Assembly (NCBI GenBank): GCA_011009095.1
Contig: VTPC01089974.1
Location: forward strand, 219,056-283,055
Direction: 5' to 3'
Length of the DNA: 64,000 nucleotides
Source of the DNA: Ignelater luminosus
Lineage: Eukaryota > Arthropoda > Insecta > Coleoptera > Elateridae
This document shows positions 46,942 to 59,096 of the stretch, piece by piece. The notes beneath the pieces are model-generated. The model saw only the letters and a list, made by a program, of their open reading frames with translations, did not search any database and had not been told where the DNA came from. Position 1 is the stretch's first letter. Each line of letters opens with the position of its first letter. The translations under genes and the position numbers were made by a program.

Positions 46942-49861
46942 TATTTAACGTACCTTATGGATAATGTCTTACCGTCTTGTTAAGGTAATTGAAATACTGG
47001 CCTACGAGGCTTACTTTACTTTTTAGTATCATCCTACTTGTACTTGTAAATAACGGTTAGGGTCATTTTTTAAAATTGAAAAAGGACTGAAATACCAAAA
47101 GTGACACTATTCAAACTATATCTTTCAACAATTTCTTCTCACAGTATCTACTGAATTCAAAAAAAGAAATAAGCTGGGATTTTTGTGGAAACACTATCAA
47201 TGATAGAAGTTATAATATTGTACCTATGAACTATCAGATCCTTAAAAAAAGATACAACATAACTGACATACTTATAGAAGCAACCGCAACAGCTTTGATG
47301 TACTTTTTCCAGCATCAATTAATATTAGTCCTCGTAAAGATTATAACTTCTGTTGTATTAAGGTGATCACAATTCGATATTGTTGCTCCTTCAATCGATA
47401 TACCTTAAGTCGTCATATAATGTTGTAAACAGTAAAGAAACAAGAATTGTGTGCTCATGTATGCCTAACCGATTACAACTTTGCAATGAACTCAAAGAAT
47501 AATCAATTTGTACTTACAAGGGAAGAAATCAAAGATTACGAGTAGGAGCAAAATTTACTAAGAAAATTATAATTACTAATAGTACCTACAATACAGAATT
47601 TAGAAATGAAAGATCTGTACTTAATATCAGTCACATTCCTTTTAAATATATCAAATTCTTTTCAAAATAATCTACAAGTTTATCACTTTATTTACATCAA
47701 GTTGACAGAAAAAGTTTGTTTTTTATATATTTATTTCCCTCATTATAATTCTATTTATAACCCTTTCAGGAAACATAAAAATGCTTTTGACTAGTACCAC
47801 ATACAAATTTAATTAGTAACATCCTAAATACAGAAAAAAAAACCCTGCTCTTAAATACTTAAAAACAAAAGTCTTATTAAGTTTTATAAAGATATTCAAC
47901 TTGCATTTTATTGCTTTGCTTTTCTTACAGTTACTAAATTTATCAAGATGAAGCAGGTTTCTTAACGAAATGCCTATAGAATCAGGTATTTTATTGCATC
48001 ATTACTTTTGGTTTCGTTTGTGCCTAATAATAGAGGCCATCAAAAGTACAGAATGAGTCAGTGTATCTGAAATCGAAATTCTTTCGCGACTATCAGTGTC
48101 GAAAATATTAAAGCTATGCTTCAGTGCACATTTTAATTCTTTTATGTAAATATCTCCAGCGAACAGATTCTAATCAACCGGCATATAAAAAAATGACACC
48201 GGTTAATGAGCTGCCGGTTCCTAGATCATTAACCCTATACAAGCATTTTATTTAGATGCCAGTTCGCCAACGTATTTATTATAAAGCCTCTAGCTGTCAA
48301 GCATTTCTTATTTAAATAGTTGCTGAATTTATGTTAAAAGATTTTTAGTTTTTTATACTGACTAGAAAATAACAGAGGGTTGAAATTCTGTATGGTACGT
48401 ATCGATCACATAAAGACCACACGTAATAATTCACAAATTTCAAAACGGTTTTTCTTTGTTCTTTAATTTTGTTTTATTTCAAGTAATCTCCTGAAAACTG
48501 CTATAACTCAAATTAACGTTTTATCTTTAGAACTCATGTTTAAGTGGAACGTCCAACATTTTATTTATGGGCAAGATGCATTCTTTGCAAAAACTAATGA
48601 TTTGTGGGTAACACATTGTGGTTTTGTAAGCGATTAGCAAAATTACCTACCTAACTACATTTACATAATTTTATAAGTAGTATTAATTAGAAGAATCTAA
48701 GAAATCTTCAAAAAAGACTTTAACATTCTATTTTTTTTCTCGTGCAGACTGCACTATGATCTGTATACCACAGTTAAAGAAAGGTGAAGTCTGTAAAATT
48801 CTAACTTCCGATAATACAGTAAACTTGCTTTGTGTTTGGGTGAGTAGTCAGACAATTCTATTAAATTAGTAAAGAAAGAAACATGGTAAGTTTCAGGGTC
48901 GTACCTATGCATCACCGGATCTTAAGTTAAGAATTAAGTAGGCTATGCTTTTATGATGTTCGTTCTTTCAAGTATTCTGAAAGGGAAGATTCAAGAAATA
49001 TTTTATAGTTTGCTTATCTACTGCTATTCCAAGTATTGGCTCAGTCGATCTAATGGTATCACAAGCCAAACCTGTTCGAAAGGTATTTCTCAATATTTCG
49101 TTTCAAAGTCTCTAATAGGGCTTAATTGATTAATGGAAAGTTTAATTATCATTTTTAAAAATTGGATTATTTTGATATTTCGATTATTTGATTATTCAAT
49201 TAACCGATTAAACGAATTATTAGAAAACAAGCCGTCTGTCTGCGTCTGTGCCCTAGTGAAATAATAATTGAGGAATCGGGCAATTACTAAAGGAACCGAT
49301 TAATCAATTACTCGATTTTAGTTTACCTAATTGTTTAGTTGATTCAATTGTTTACATTATTATTTAAGGATTGTGTTTTACTCGCATCCAGGACGTCTTA
49401 ATTTACCACAATTTTTGCTCATACCCCCAGTTGCAGAACTGACTGATAGTTTTTCTGTCCGTCACCAAAATAGGTATTGTCTAGAGGGAGAGTTGTTTTA
49501 CTAGAATAATTTTTTAAACATAAAGTTTTTAAAAAAGATTTTGATGAAAAAACCAAAAGCCTTTTACCTAAGCTTTTATGTATGTTATTATTTTTTTTTG
49601 ACTACTGTGAAAGATCCAGACTCTTAGGACATACCCCATAAATACGCTACTGTAATGGGTTAAATAACCATGCCTACTGATAAATATTTAAAAGCGAAAT
49701 AAACAATAACGAACGAGGAAGTGTCAATTAAAACATAAAAAGAACTTTCCGTCAGTTACTTACTCAAGTAAAATTACGTTTCTGTTTGGTCGACGTCGTT
49801 TGTTATTGAAATTAGATCGCACATGTTTTGAGGTTTTACGAACTTAGTCTGACTGTGTCTC
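46942..49861. other. AT-rich spacer
   Basis: No exon was found. From 49131 to 49345 the sequence is rich in ATTGATTAAT and AATCGATTA-like words, resembling the stretch at 51820-51960 beyond the next mariner. Confidence 0.4.
49131..49345. repeat. ATTAATCGATTA-rich simple sequence, left block
   Basis: The stretch is built of words such as GATTAATCAATTACTCGATT and GATTATTTGATTATTCAATT. A similar block lies at 51820-51960 in the same orientation, with the mariner at 49864 between them. Confidence 0.5.
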
Positions 49862-49863
49862 TA

Positions 49864-51145
49864 CGAGGGCGGTTTAATAACTACCCGTGTTAGAAATGAA
49901 GACACAATTTTTTTCAAAAATTTTTTTTTATTTTTCAACATAGTCTCCTTTTAGAAATATACACTTCCTGCCATTTTTTTAACCCCTCCAAAAAATAGGA
50001 TTTGTCGAACTCTCCAAAATACGCCTCTATCTCGGCGATGACTTCCTCGTTTAAGCTAAATTTTTTTCCCGCGAGCCATTTCTTCATGTTAGGAAACAAG
50101 AAAAAGTCGCAGGGAACCAGATAGGGTGAATACGGGGGGTGCGGCAGCAATTCATAACGCAATTCATGCAGTTTGGCGGCGACAACTCCGGATGAATGTG
50201 CTGGTGCGTTATCGTGGTGAAACAGCACCTTCTTTTTCGCCAAATGCGGCCGTGTCTCCTTCAATTTTTTGTCGAAGCTGTCTAATAACTCACTGTAGTA
50301 TTGTCCAGTGATCGTTCTTCCTTTTACTAAAAAATCCATGAAGATAACGCCGTTCGCATTCCAAAAAATCGTCGCCATGACCTTTCCGGCCGATGGAACC
50401 ATCTTCGCCTTCTTTGGAGCAGATTCACCGGGAGAAATCCATTGTTTTGATTGTTGCTTAGTTTCTGGTGTGTAATGATGAATCCAGGTTTCATCAACGG
50501 TGACAACTCGACGCAAAAACTCCTTCGGATTTCGCTTAAATTGCTCCAAACACTGCTTCGAAGTTAACAGCCGCATCCGCTTGTTGTCCACCGTTAGCAA
50601 TCGCGGCAGCCATCGCGCCGACAATTTTGTCATCGCCAACTTATCATGTAAAATATTAATTGCCGTTCCGGTCGACACACCTACGGCCTCTGCTACTTCA
50701 CGCACTTTCGTTCGTCGATCAGCGAGAATCATGTCGTGGACTTTTTGAATGATTTCCTCGGTAACCACGTCTGCCGAGCGTCCTGGTCGCTCCTCATCAA
50801 AAACGGATGTTCGCCCACGTTTAAATTCGTTGAACCAATATCTAACTGTGGTCATAGATGGCGAAGTGTCCCCATAAACAGCATCCAACTTTGCTTTTAT
50901 CTCCTCGCATTTTTTCCCATCCAAAAACAGAAAGCGAGTTACCGAACGATACTGCTCTTTTTCTATCTTAGCTAAAATCACGAAACACGTCTTACTCAAA
51001 TGGCTGTCAAATCCAAACTAACCTATTAATCAGTCTGCAATTTGTTATACCGTCGTTTGATAGATGGCAGCACACGATGATAACACCAACTTCCCTCAGA
51101 AACGCCTTCTGTCGTCAAACACGGGTACTTACTGAACCGCCCTCG
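49864..51145 (-). mobile_element. Mariner-like element, DD34D, best preserved (1282 bp)
   Basis: The ends CGAGGGCGGTT[T/C]A[A/G]TAA and [C/G]TACCCGTGTT form 31-bp inverted repeats with about four mismatches. Perfect TA flanks occur at 49862-49863 and 51146-51147. A single frame spans almost the whole element. Confidence 0.92.
49935..50999 (-). pseudogene. DD34D mariner transposase, near-complete ORF without ATG
   Basis: An uninterrupted frame of about 350 codons covers all mariner domains in order. These are IEKEQYRSVTRFLFLDGK and EFKRGRTS (first helix-turn-helix), VREVAEAVGVSTGTAINILH (second), ARWLPRLLT (linker, WVPR type), VTVDETWIHHYTPETK (first Asp), LFHHDNAPAHSSGV (second Asp) and PYLVPCDFFLFPNMKKW (third Asp, 34 residues on). 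All three catalytic residues are present, though the usual SPDLAP reads SPYLVP. The frame opens with TTG and contains no ATG before SPSMTTV. The codon just before EKEQYR is ATA (50964-50966) where relatives probably have ATG, so the start seems lost by one transition. The last residues (KKWQEVYISKRRLC) are shifted; one base over, the family ending KGDYVEK can be read. It is probably inactive, but only just. Confidence 0.85.
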
Positions 51146-51147
51146 TA

Positions 51148-52840
51148 AATTGTCAATGTGACAAATAATGGTGGAAAATCATCAACCGAGAGATGGTGTT
51201 AAATTTCACCAAAATGGCTGAAAACGGGATAATCATCAGTTACAGCCAATGTTGCCAAAGCTAACTAAGTATAAACCTTCAAATCTGAAGACTTATAACA
51301 TTTATTATGGTTTTTGACGATATGTTTTACTGTTGTGGCAACAGTATAATTACCCTCAAACCAGTTTTTTTTAAGTTTCCAATAGAGGCCGCGACAATTG
51401 TGCTTTTCTTGTACACTGTGACTCTTTTTTGAGTTAATACACCTGCAAAAATTGGTAATACTGTTATAGGTAGAAATTAACTAAATTAATTAACCTTGAA
51501 TAATTAAGATGACATCTGTCAAAGTCAAGTTGAGGTTATGGTAAATACAAATACTGACAAAAACAAATAAAAGACAATTGCAAGAATTAATTTTGTTTTA
51601 TTTGAACTACTTTCAATGTAAATTTTTAGTTTACGTGTCAACAACTATCTTTCGTCACCAACTTAAGTTCAGTTAATTTGCTACCAACTTAAAAGCAATA
51701 GTCGCAATATTAAATAAACATCTTGCACAAAAAATAAATAAGTTACAGTCATTAAGTTTTTCACACACAGGTTACGCAGATTGGGTTTCTTTTCGACGGC
51801 ACGTTAGTGATTCTTATTTCAATAATCGATGATCAATCACAAAAAAACAATCCATGGTTTCGATTAATCGATTAAATAAATAGTTGGATAATTGATTAAT
51901 CGATTACTCAAAATGATGAAATACTAATCGATTAATCGTTAAATCAGTACCTAATTTATTATGCAGATAATTGACTACCAAATAATCAACTATTACATCA
52001 GTTTGTAATATTTTCAAATGGAGTTCCTTGTTCCCTATTAATGTAGTATGTATAAAGTAATTAGATGCAATTGGAGGTTTTGTGTACATGGAATTGAGAT
52101 AAACACTTTCGTAAGTTAATAAAGCTTTGACTTTGTTTTCTTCCTCTTGAATCTATTTTTTGTCGGTTTAGACACTTACTGGGAATATTGTTTAGGAAGC
52201 GAACGCACGAACTATATCTCCCAACTGCTTGAAACACTTTCTTTTTCTGTTTGCCATTTAATGTTTTGTAAGGAAAGGGGAAACAGAATCGTCGATACTT
52301 TTTTAAAACTGTTTGCATTTAGAGAAACTATAGCTTTGAATTGAGTATCCATTTTGGTTCTCTCAATATTCACAACCGACTTTTTAATTTAGATAAATAA
52401 TTCAAATAAAACCGCCGTAAAAGCTTTTCAACTTTCAAATGTTAACAGACGTTTGAAAAAATTCATCTTCAATTTTATACATTTCGATCAGTAGCTTCGA
52501 CAAAACCTAAGTATTTATCTGTATATTCTCCGACTTTCTAAAGGAGTCATATTATAATCTGTACGACGTCTACCCAGGTATGGTACCAGGTTAGGTTTAG
52601 ATTGGTAAAACCATATCTTCAAATGTGTAGATTCTTTGGACCTTTTTTAGGTCTCTGCATGCCAAATAAGCTACTCGAATTATTCGTACCTTTTAAATTG
52701 CCTAGGCTTATCCGATTTGGTTTGACTTTTACGAACCATTTGGGTTTATTGATTACCTTAAGTTATTCCAGCCGATGGCGTTTTACTTAATAATGGTTGC
52801 TTTTATTTTAAATTTTCTAGGTCGAAAGATTTTCAATATG
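51148..52840. other. AT-rich spacer, overlapping chance frames
   Basis: Antisense-paired frames near 52061-52344 on both strands have no recognised product. I see no exon. Confidence 0.35.
51820..51960. repeat. ATTAATCGATTA-rich simple sequence, right block
   Basis: Repeated AATCGATTA and GATTAATCGATTACTC words match the style of the block at 49131-49345 in the same orientation. They could be remnants of one larger repeat split by the mariner. Confidence 0.5.
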
Positions 52841-52846
52841 GCTTGA

Positions 52847-52906
52847 TGCAGGGGCACAAATATCTGAAATTGCCTCAGAGCGCACTAAGTCCTGAGGCTG
52901 GCCCTG
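52847..52906 (-). mobile_element. Solitary hAT-like terminus
   Basis: On the minus strand the sequence begins CAGGGCCAGCCTCAGGACTT and runs to TGTGCCCCTG, the GC-rich style of hAT ends. No partner end was found, so this is probably a fragment. Confidence 0.35.
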
Positions 52907-53760
52907 CTGACAAATACGTAATCGTTTCACATTTTGCTACGTATCACTTGGTAAACATTAACTTTGCATTAGCATGATCTGGCTGCGAGTGCCATTATTT
53001 GCTAAATGTACTTAGGCAACAACTTTTGTAATTACTAACTCCTAAAACTTGTAATTAGGAATTAGAGAATTTAAGTGAATTATTGCGTCGTTGCTAAACA
53101 TTTGAGTATAGATAAATATAGAGACTTGACTTGGAAAACCATCGTTATAATTTTAAAACGCAGGGAATCAATTTATTAAGAAAACAATTTCTGCGAAAAT
53201 TCAGATATAAAGATTTTCACGAGTCCCTAAAATCCACGCTCCTGTGTTTGGTGGAACCTACGGAACACCAGTGATTACAGGCTTGATCAAAATAATATCA
53301 AAGATTAGATCCATCCTGTAAGGTTTAAACGTCGTCGGTTCCTAGTAGAACGTCTTGTTTGTCATCAGCGCAAAGACTGAATGCTTGAATTTGAAAACTG
53401 CTCCTCGAAATAATATCAAAGAAATATTTCTTTTGTAAACAATATAGTGCAAACAACATTTACAAAAAGAAATTTTTTATTCAATACAGTTTTTCCAAAA
53501 GTAGGTAATAACAATATGAGATCATTAGACAAACAACATCAGCTTTCTATAAAATTTAATAAAAGAATCTTCTAATTTAGACATAAACCTACACGGCAGT
53601 TGGTGCAATACAATATTGTACGAAGGGGTTTTGCTTTTTTTTCTGAAATTAGCACAGCTTACTTTATTGCCATGAACTGGCACATGGGGAAACTTATCTG
53701 TTTTTTTCTCCAATGGCACCAGTGACTTGAAGTTTTTGCTAGGCTTTTCTTCACTTCTTC

Positions 53761-54183
53761 TTGATAATGACTCCAAGTCGGTATTCTTTTAGGAACATGG
53801 ACGCGCACCATACATCTATTTTTGAAAAGTATGAATGCGTTTATTATAGTACAGTTCAAAAATTGTCAGAAAGTACGATGCCACCACTTTTTCGATTTTC
53901 TGTCAATTTTGCTAAGAGAATTTTTGTTCACTTAGTCAATGCTGAGAAAAAACAGCAAGAGGATTATTTAAAACAATGGGAAAGAATAGAGAAGGGTAAA
54001 CTGTGCCGCAGCCTTTGGAAAGCGATGTAGATAGGTTTTATTAAAAGTGTCAGATAGATGGCTCTAGCAGATCTTGCAAGAACTTCAGCTGTGGCCGAAA
54101 AACTGACTTGGTTATTGCATCGAAAAGTAGATTACAGAAATGTATTTGCAATTGATTCACTTATAGATAAAAGTATTTTGTGA
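53761..54183 (+). pseudogene. Unidentified coding relic with in-frame stops
   Basis: One + strand frame is open over most of this stretch, broken by TAG at 54028, TAG at 54055 and TGA at 54181. It reads NMDAHHTSIFEKYE, PPLFRFSVNFAKRIFVHLVN, AEKKQQEDYLKQWERIEKGK, and after the stops MALADLARTSAVAEKLTWLL. The composition is protein-like, with a short coiled-coil-like acidic/basic stretch. A donor-like AAGG|GTAAAC follows EKG. Open frames also exist on the minus strand (53525-53859), so the coding strand is not certain. I do not recognise a family. Confidence 0.3.
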
Positions 54184-54427
54184 AAGTCTCTGTTAAAGCA
54201 TAGATGCTGTTCTCAGCAAAAGATTTGTTCGAGAGCAGGATATGATAGCATACCATAACTTACTCGAGAACTTGATCTGAACTCTAAATAGAATCTTTAG
54301 TGGATTATTCCAAAGGGGGTGATATCCACATAAGCTTTAGGAATTGGTTAAATTAGATTCAGTGAAATACAGTTTAACTAGTCCGTACCATGCACACTAT
54401 ATTATCTTGTTGTTTTATCAGATTATC
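54184..54427. other. AT-rich spacer
   Basis: I see nothing in this stretch. Confidence 0.4.
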
Positions 54428-54435
54428 ATTATTGG

Positions 54436-54601
54436 CATGGGCGTCCGCTCCTATAGGCAAGGAGGGGCGCTTGCCCCCCCCCTCTAGATTTTTAAATCGT
54501 ATCTCGTTTTCTATTTCTACACGTATTTATATGTGGTTTATATTATAAATTTGTTGGTTAGCCCCCCCCCCCCCTTGGAAATCATCGAGCGGAAGCCCAT
54601 G
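54436..54601. mobile_element. 166-bp hAT-type miniature element with 8-bp duplication
   Basis: The ends CATGGGCGTCCGCTC and (reversed) CATGGGCTTCCGCTC are inverted repeats differing at one base. The identical octamer ATTATTGG flanks both sides (54428-54435 and 54602-54609), the duplication length of hAT transposons. Inside are two C homopolymers, nine (54474-54482) and thirteen (54562-54574) long, and GCGCTTGCCCC. No coding capacity. Confidence 0.8.
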
Positions 54602-54609
54602 ATTATTGG

Positions 54610-57600
54610 TTTTGATCTTTGAAATATTTTCTAAAAAAATCTTTTTTTAAATTCTATTATAACAGAGTTGCTTTCGGATAATCCTATAGAAAACGGAATG
54701 TTTGTCCATATTTTCGCTGCACTTGAAAGAAGATGGAGATATTTTATACCAGATTTGAAAAAAATTGAAGGAATTTTATAGATTTCATTTCGACTAGTTG
54801 TTGGTTATGATGTATTGGCATTTGGCAATGTTTTGCTATAAAACTAATGTATTCCTTTTTTTTCTCAAAACTGTCTCAAGAAATCGGGAATGTTTTAGGA
54901 CGTAAGACTAGTTCTCGCATAACAATTCTCTGGTTTTTTGGTACAGAATAAGGAAAAGATTTTTTCGTGATTCTTTTGTTTTACCTGAAAGTAACCTTTT
55001 TAAAATTTTAACCAGGGATTTGGAGGTTTCGGCCGGATCAGATTTGCTTTTGAAACGTCTCTTTCAGTCTTCGTGTTGGTTTAGCCGGTTTTGTAAGGCC
55101 GTAGTACCAACCCCTTTTCCTTTCTAAATTGATTTTTGAATTAACCACATTAGACAGAAAACAAATAAGTATATTTTAAGATTGACCTCTGTAATTAGTA
55201 ATTATCCCTTAGAAGGAATTCTTCATTCATAAACTGACAAAACATATAAATAATATAAACAAAGTAGATAATAACAAGTGTTTTTAAAACTATGTATTCG
55301 CGATATGCTCAATCATTAACATATAAATAAGCAATAAAATAAAATTGATTTTGAAAAAATAGCAATATCATTTGCTCTATCTATAAATAAATTAAGGATT
55401 TCCTTTTTTAGGACTTGAGTCATCCTCGTATAGTAAACATGTTTTTCATGCAGTAAAATATAACACAAGCAGATGCAAACTCATGCCTCTAATGTACTTT
55501 ATACTATAGCTTAAACAGTAATTACGCTTTTTTGCATTCATACAGGGATTTTGGATATATTTTTTAGCAGAGACATAAATAACTTTTGTTAGTTATATAA
55601 CTTTAAGGGCATGACTCTGCATTCTAGTGGTTATAATAAATCATGGGAGTTTAGTTACGAGGTGTTCCGTGTCGGAAGTATTTCAACGGATTGCAACAAT
55701 AACTTCCTTTGACAAGTTTTTGATCAGTGCGATGCTTAAATGTCTTAATACTTATGAAGCTAAAGTACTTTAAAGTTAAAATAAGTAAAACCTTAGCAGT
55801 TGTAGAGGTAGTGTGATGATTAAACAACTTCAATTCGCATCTTTCAAATAATATTTTGTAAGATCACTTTACGTTGACTGTAGTCAACTTGCTATAGTAA
55901 GTGGTTTCGATTAGCACGCTTAAAGATGAAAACAACAGATAAGTACTTATTAGTAAGATTATAGAAGCACAAAGGAAAATCTTATGAAAAGCTTTTTTAA
56001 TTTTTTACTTCTTCGTGTAACTTGATATAATTATTGTCATATTTCAAAAATTTAAATAAGAATATAAAGGAAAATAAAACTGAGTGAGTTACATAAACTA
56101 GAAGGAATGTTAAATGCAAACAAAAACTTATTACCTACACCTTCAATATACATAGCTGAGACTAGTTAGGCAAATAGAAGCAATATGAATTTATGATTAA
56201 CAATGACCAACACTTTTTCTCTATTGCAGACATGAAGTGATGTTTTCATTTGCTAAAGAAATTCTCTTGAGAGCTCTTGATTTAATAAGATGCAGCTTAC
56301 AACTAAAACTCATTCACAGAAAATCAATATTGATGTCTGTTTGATCATCTTTTATAAATAATGTCGCAGTTAATTAAAATTAAAAGGATCGCATTCTAAA
56401 GGTATTTTTGGTTTAAAAAGACTTTTAAAACTAGAAAAAGAAAGGAAAGTCGATGTATTTCGTTCCTTCATTTGAAGACGGATTGGTTTAAGAAGTCGAA
56501 AAAAAACGAAAATTTTCTAGGAAAGGTGAAGATAAAAATGTCGGTATTCATCTACACCACTAAGGAAAACCGTGGAAAATACTGTCATATTTAATCAAGA
56601 TCAAAGAACTAAAATAATTCAAAATCAAGATAGGAGTTTAACAAATTTGAAACTCTTCAGTAGTAGAATCACCTTCCCGAGGGAATCCTTCCTATACCTG
56701 TGTGGGAGTCCGTTCAAATAATTAAGATGGCACCGTTCAGTGGCACAGTAAGTTTGACATGTTTACATCTCTGATGTGAGTACTATATATATATAGCGAT
56801 ACGGTAATAGACTTTTTATAGTGAGAAATGCCTAAAATCTTTTATATCGGTATCTCATTCTTTTTGGCATACTGGGGAGAAAAAACAAAGCATGCACAAC
56901 TTACGGTCGAGTATGCAGAAATGAACAAAATTAACATAAGGAAAAGAATTCCTGAAATGAATTTCCAGCTACTACCAGAAAATGCCAAAGTTCCGAGTCT
57001 TTCTCAAAAATCTTTTACATCTTCTACATGGATCTTTGAAATTTCCTGTGAGGCTCCAAATTTGTACGTATCTAGAATGAAATTCTTATAAAGACATCAA
57101 TGTGCAACGTGTGAGATCAATTGAAAAAGGTTAATATCATCAAATAAATACCTAAAAGAAAAATTAAGACAAAGCAAATAATCCAGAGCAAAGAGATGTC
57201 TTTAAGAGATCGTAAGAAATCAAAGTATAATCACACTGGGTTAACCAAAGCATCTGCAAAAGTAAGAAACCTGCAAGCAGACAATAATTGAAATCATAAT
57301 ATTGAAGCGAGAGTGAAAATGAACCAAACCAGATTTCTAAAATATAAATAGTAAACAAATGTGATTTTAAAGTGTCCCTTTGACAAATAGACAAACTTGC
57401 ATCTACTAACTCTTCCTCTCCAGTACACCAGTAAGGTTTAGTTCATAAATCCAGAGGCACTCTGTATAACAGAGATTGCTTCTAATCTTTCCTGTAAAAA
57501 GAAGGTTACTTCTATCTAGCATGCACATTTTGGAGACTCGGAAACTGAAAAGTTGATTGTGTTATAATTTAGGATTATAATATTTTTGTTAATTTTATTT

Positions 57601-58174
57601 TGGACACTTATTAATTCTTGAGTACTTCCTGTCTTAGGAATCAGAAGCAAGAAAACAATCTTCGTGTAGTAAGTCCATACTCAGGGCGTATCATTTCAGG
57701 ATCTTCATGTTTTGGAAAGGCCTATACGGTATGTAGTTTAATGAGACTAAAGACACCATAGTTACACAAAATCAGCTGTGTCAACTACTTACATGTTACC
57801 CCTACTTTCAAGAAACAGATGCTACCTTAATTTGATTCGGATTCTCGGGATCGTTTTTCCCTTGTCACATCAATAATAACCCAGATGTTTCATCTCTGTT
57901 AATAACAGACTTGCAGTGCTTGGAATGAATAAACGAACGTGCCCACTGTATGTCCAAAGTAAACCAAAGTTTAATCTCAGTTTTTAAAACAAGCAATAAT
58001 AATAACCTTCTGTTACTATCGAGCCAGATTATTATTTCTAATTAACCCAAAACATTGGCGCTTCTAGCCCAAAACATTGATTCCTTAAAACCCTTTTTGT
58101 AAACAGCAGTGGGTAAAGAAATTTTGTTAAATAGTCGTGTCCAACATTCGAAAAAGTGAAAAAAATAATAAAAT
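54610..58174. other. AT-rich spacer
   Basis: An ATG-started 87-codon frame at 56828-57091 (MPKIFYIGISFFLAYWGEKT...) follows a TATATATATA run about 35 bases upstream. It has no recognised domain, and I rate it as chance. Nothing else was found. Confidence 0.35.
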
Positions 58175-58176
58175 TA

Positions 58177-59094
58177 CAAGGTCTGTTCAAAAAGTATCGC
58201 GAATTTTGAATTTTCGCGGGTTACGTATATTCGATTTTCGATTTTTTGTGGCGTTATGTTGGTACTTATGCCGACAAGTTCGGCCATTTTGAATGTTCAG
58301 TTAATTTTTGACAGCTGTTTTGCTTGGACGTGTTTTGGCTCGTCTTCGATTTTTGCCTATTCTAAAAAATGGATCAAAGAATCTGTATCAAGTTTTGTGT
58401 GAAAAACAAAATTAAGTGCGCGGACGCATTTCGAATGTTGACTGTGGCATATGGTGAAGCTACCTTGGACCGAAGCAACGTTTATCGGTGGTACAAAATG
58501 TTCTCAGAGGGCCGAGAAGATGTGAACGACGAAGAGCGTGCTTTTGGTTTTGCTTACAGTTTTCTTCGATTTCAGGGGCGTGGTGCATCATGAGTTCTTG
58601 CCACAGGGTAGAACGGTCAATAAGGAATATTACCTGCAAGTTATGCGCAATTTGCGCGAAGCAATCCGCCAGAAACGCCCGGATTTGTGGAAGAACAAAA
58701 ATTGGCTTTTGCACCATGATAACGCCCCTGCTCACACATCGTTGCTTGTGCGCGAATTTCTGGCCAAAAACAACACACTAATGATGCCGCAACCACCGTA
58801 TTACCCAGATCTGGCCCCCTGTGACTTTTTCTTGTTCCCGAAACTGAAGAGGCCCATGAAAGGACGACGCTACGCTACGATTGAGGAGATAAAGACGGCA
58901 TCGAAGGAGGAGCTGAACAAGATCACAAAAAATTTTGAAATTTTTTGAAGTGCTTCGAGGATTGGAAAAAACGTTGGCACAAGTGTATAATATCTGATGG
59001 GGATTACTTTAAAGGGAACAAAATAGATATTCATGAATAAATAAATAATTTTTGAAAAAACACAAAATTCGCGATACTCTTTGAACAGACCTCG
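58177..59094 (+). mobile_element. Internally deleted mariner element (918 bp)
   Basis: The inverted repeats C[A/G]AGGTCTGTTCAAA and [A/G]AGTATCGCGAATTTTG match with two or three differences, with TA on both sides (58175-58176 and 59095-59096). At 918 bp it is about 360 bp shorter than a full mariner, and the missing part maps to one internal deletion in the transposase. Confidence 0.9.
58369..58948 (+). pseudogene. DD34D mariner transposase with internal deletion
   Basis: The gene starts at ATG 58369 (MDQRICIKFCVKNKIKCADA) and is normal through YRWYKMFSEGREDVNDEERA. At about 58540 it jumps directly into the catalytic domain (VLLTVFFDFRGVVHHEFLPQ in the next frame). This loses roughly 120 residues including the second DNA-binding region and the first catalytic Asp. 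The remainder keeps LLHHDNAPAHTSLL (second Asp) and YPDLAPCDFFLFPKL (third Asp). A small insertion after KITKN then ends the frame (FEIF*) while the normal tail (CFEDWKKRWHKC) is still visible in another frame downstream. It cannot encode an active enzyme. Confidence 0.88.
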
Positions 59095-59096
59095 TA

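Noticed and set aside
52061-52344. Overlapping frames on both strands near 52.2 kb
   Set aside because: Neither has a recognised motif, splice signal or codon bias, and the mirrored open frames suggest chance.
56828-57091. 87-codon ATG frame downstream of a TATATATATA run
   Set aside because: No domain, no GC-rich codon bias and no splice sites. TA runs are common here, so the TATA box is not informative.
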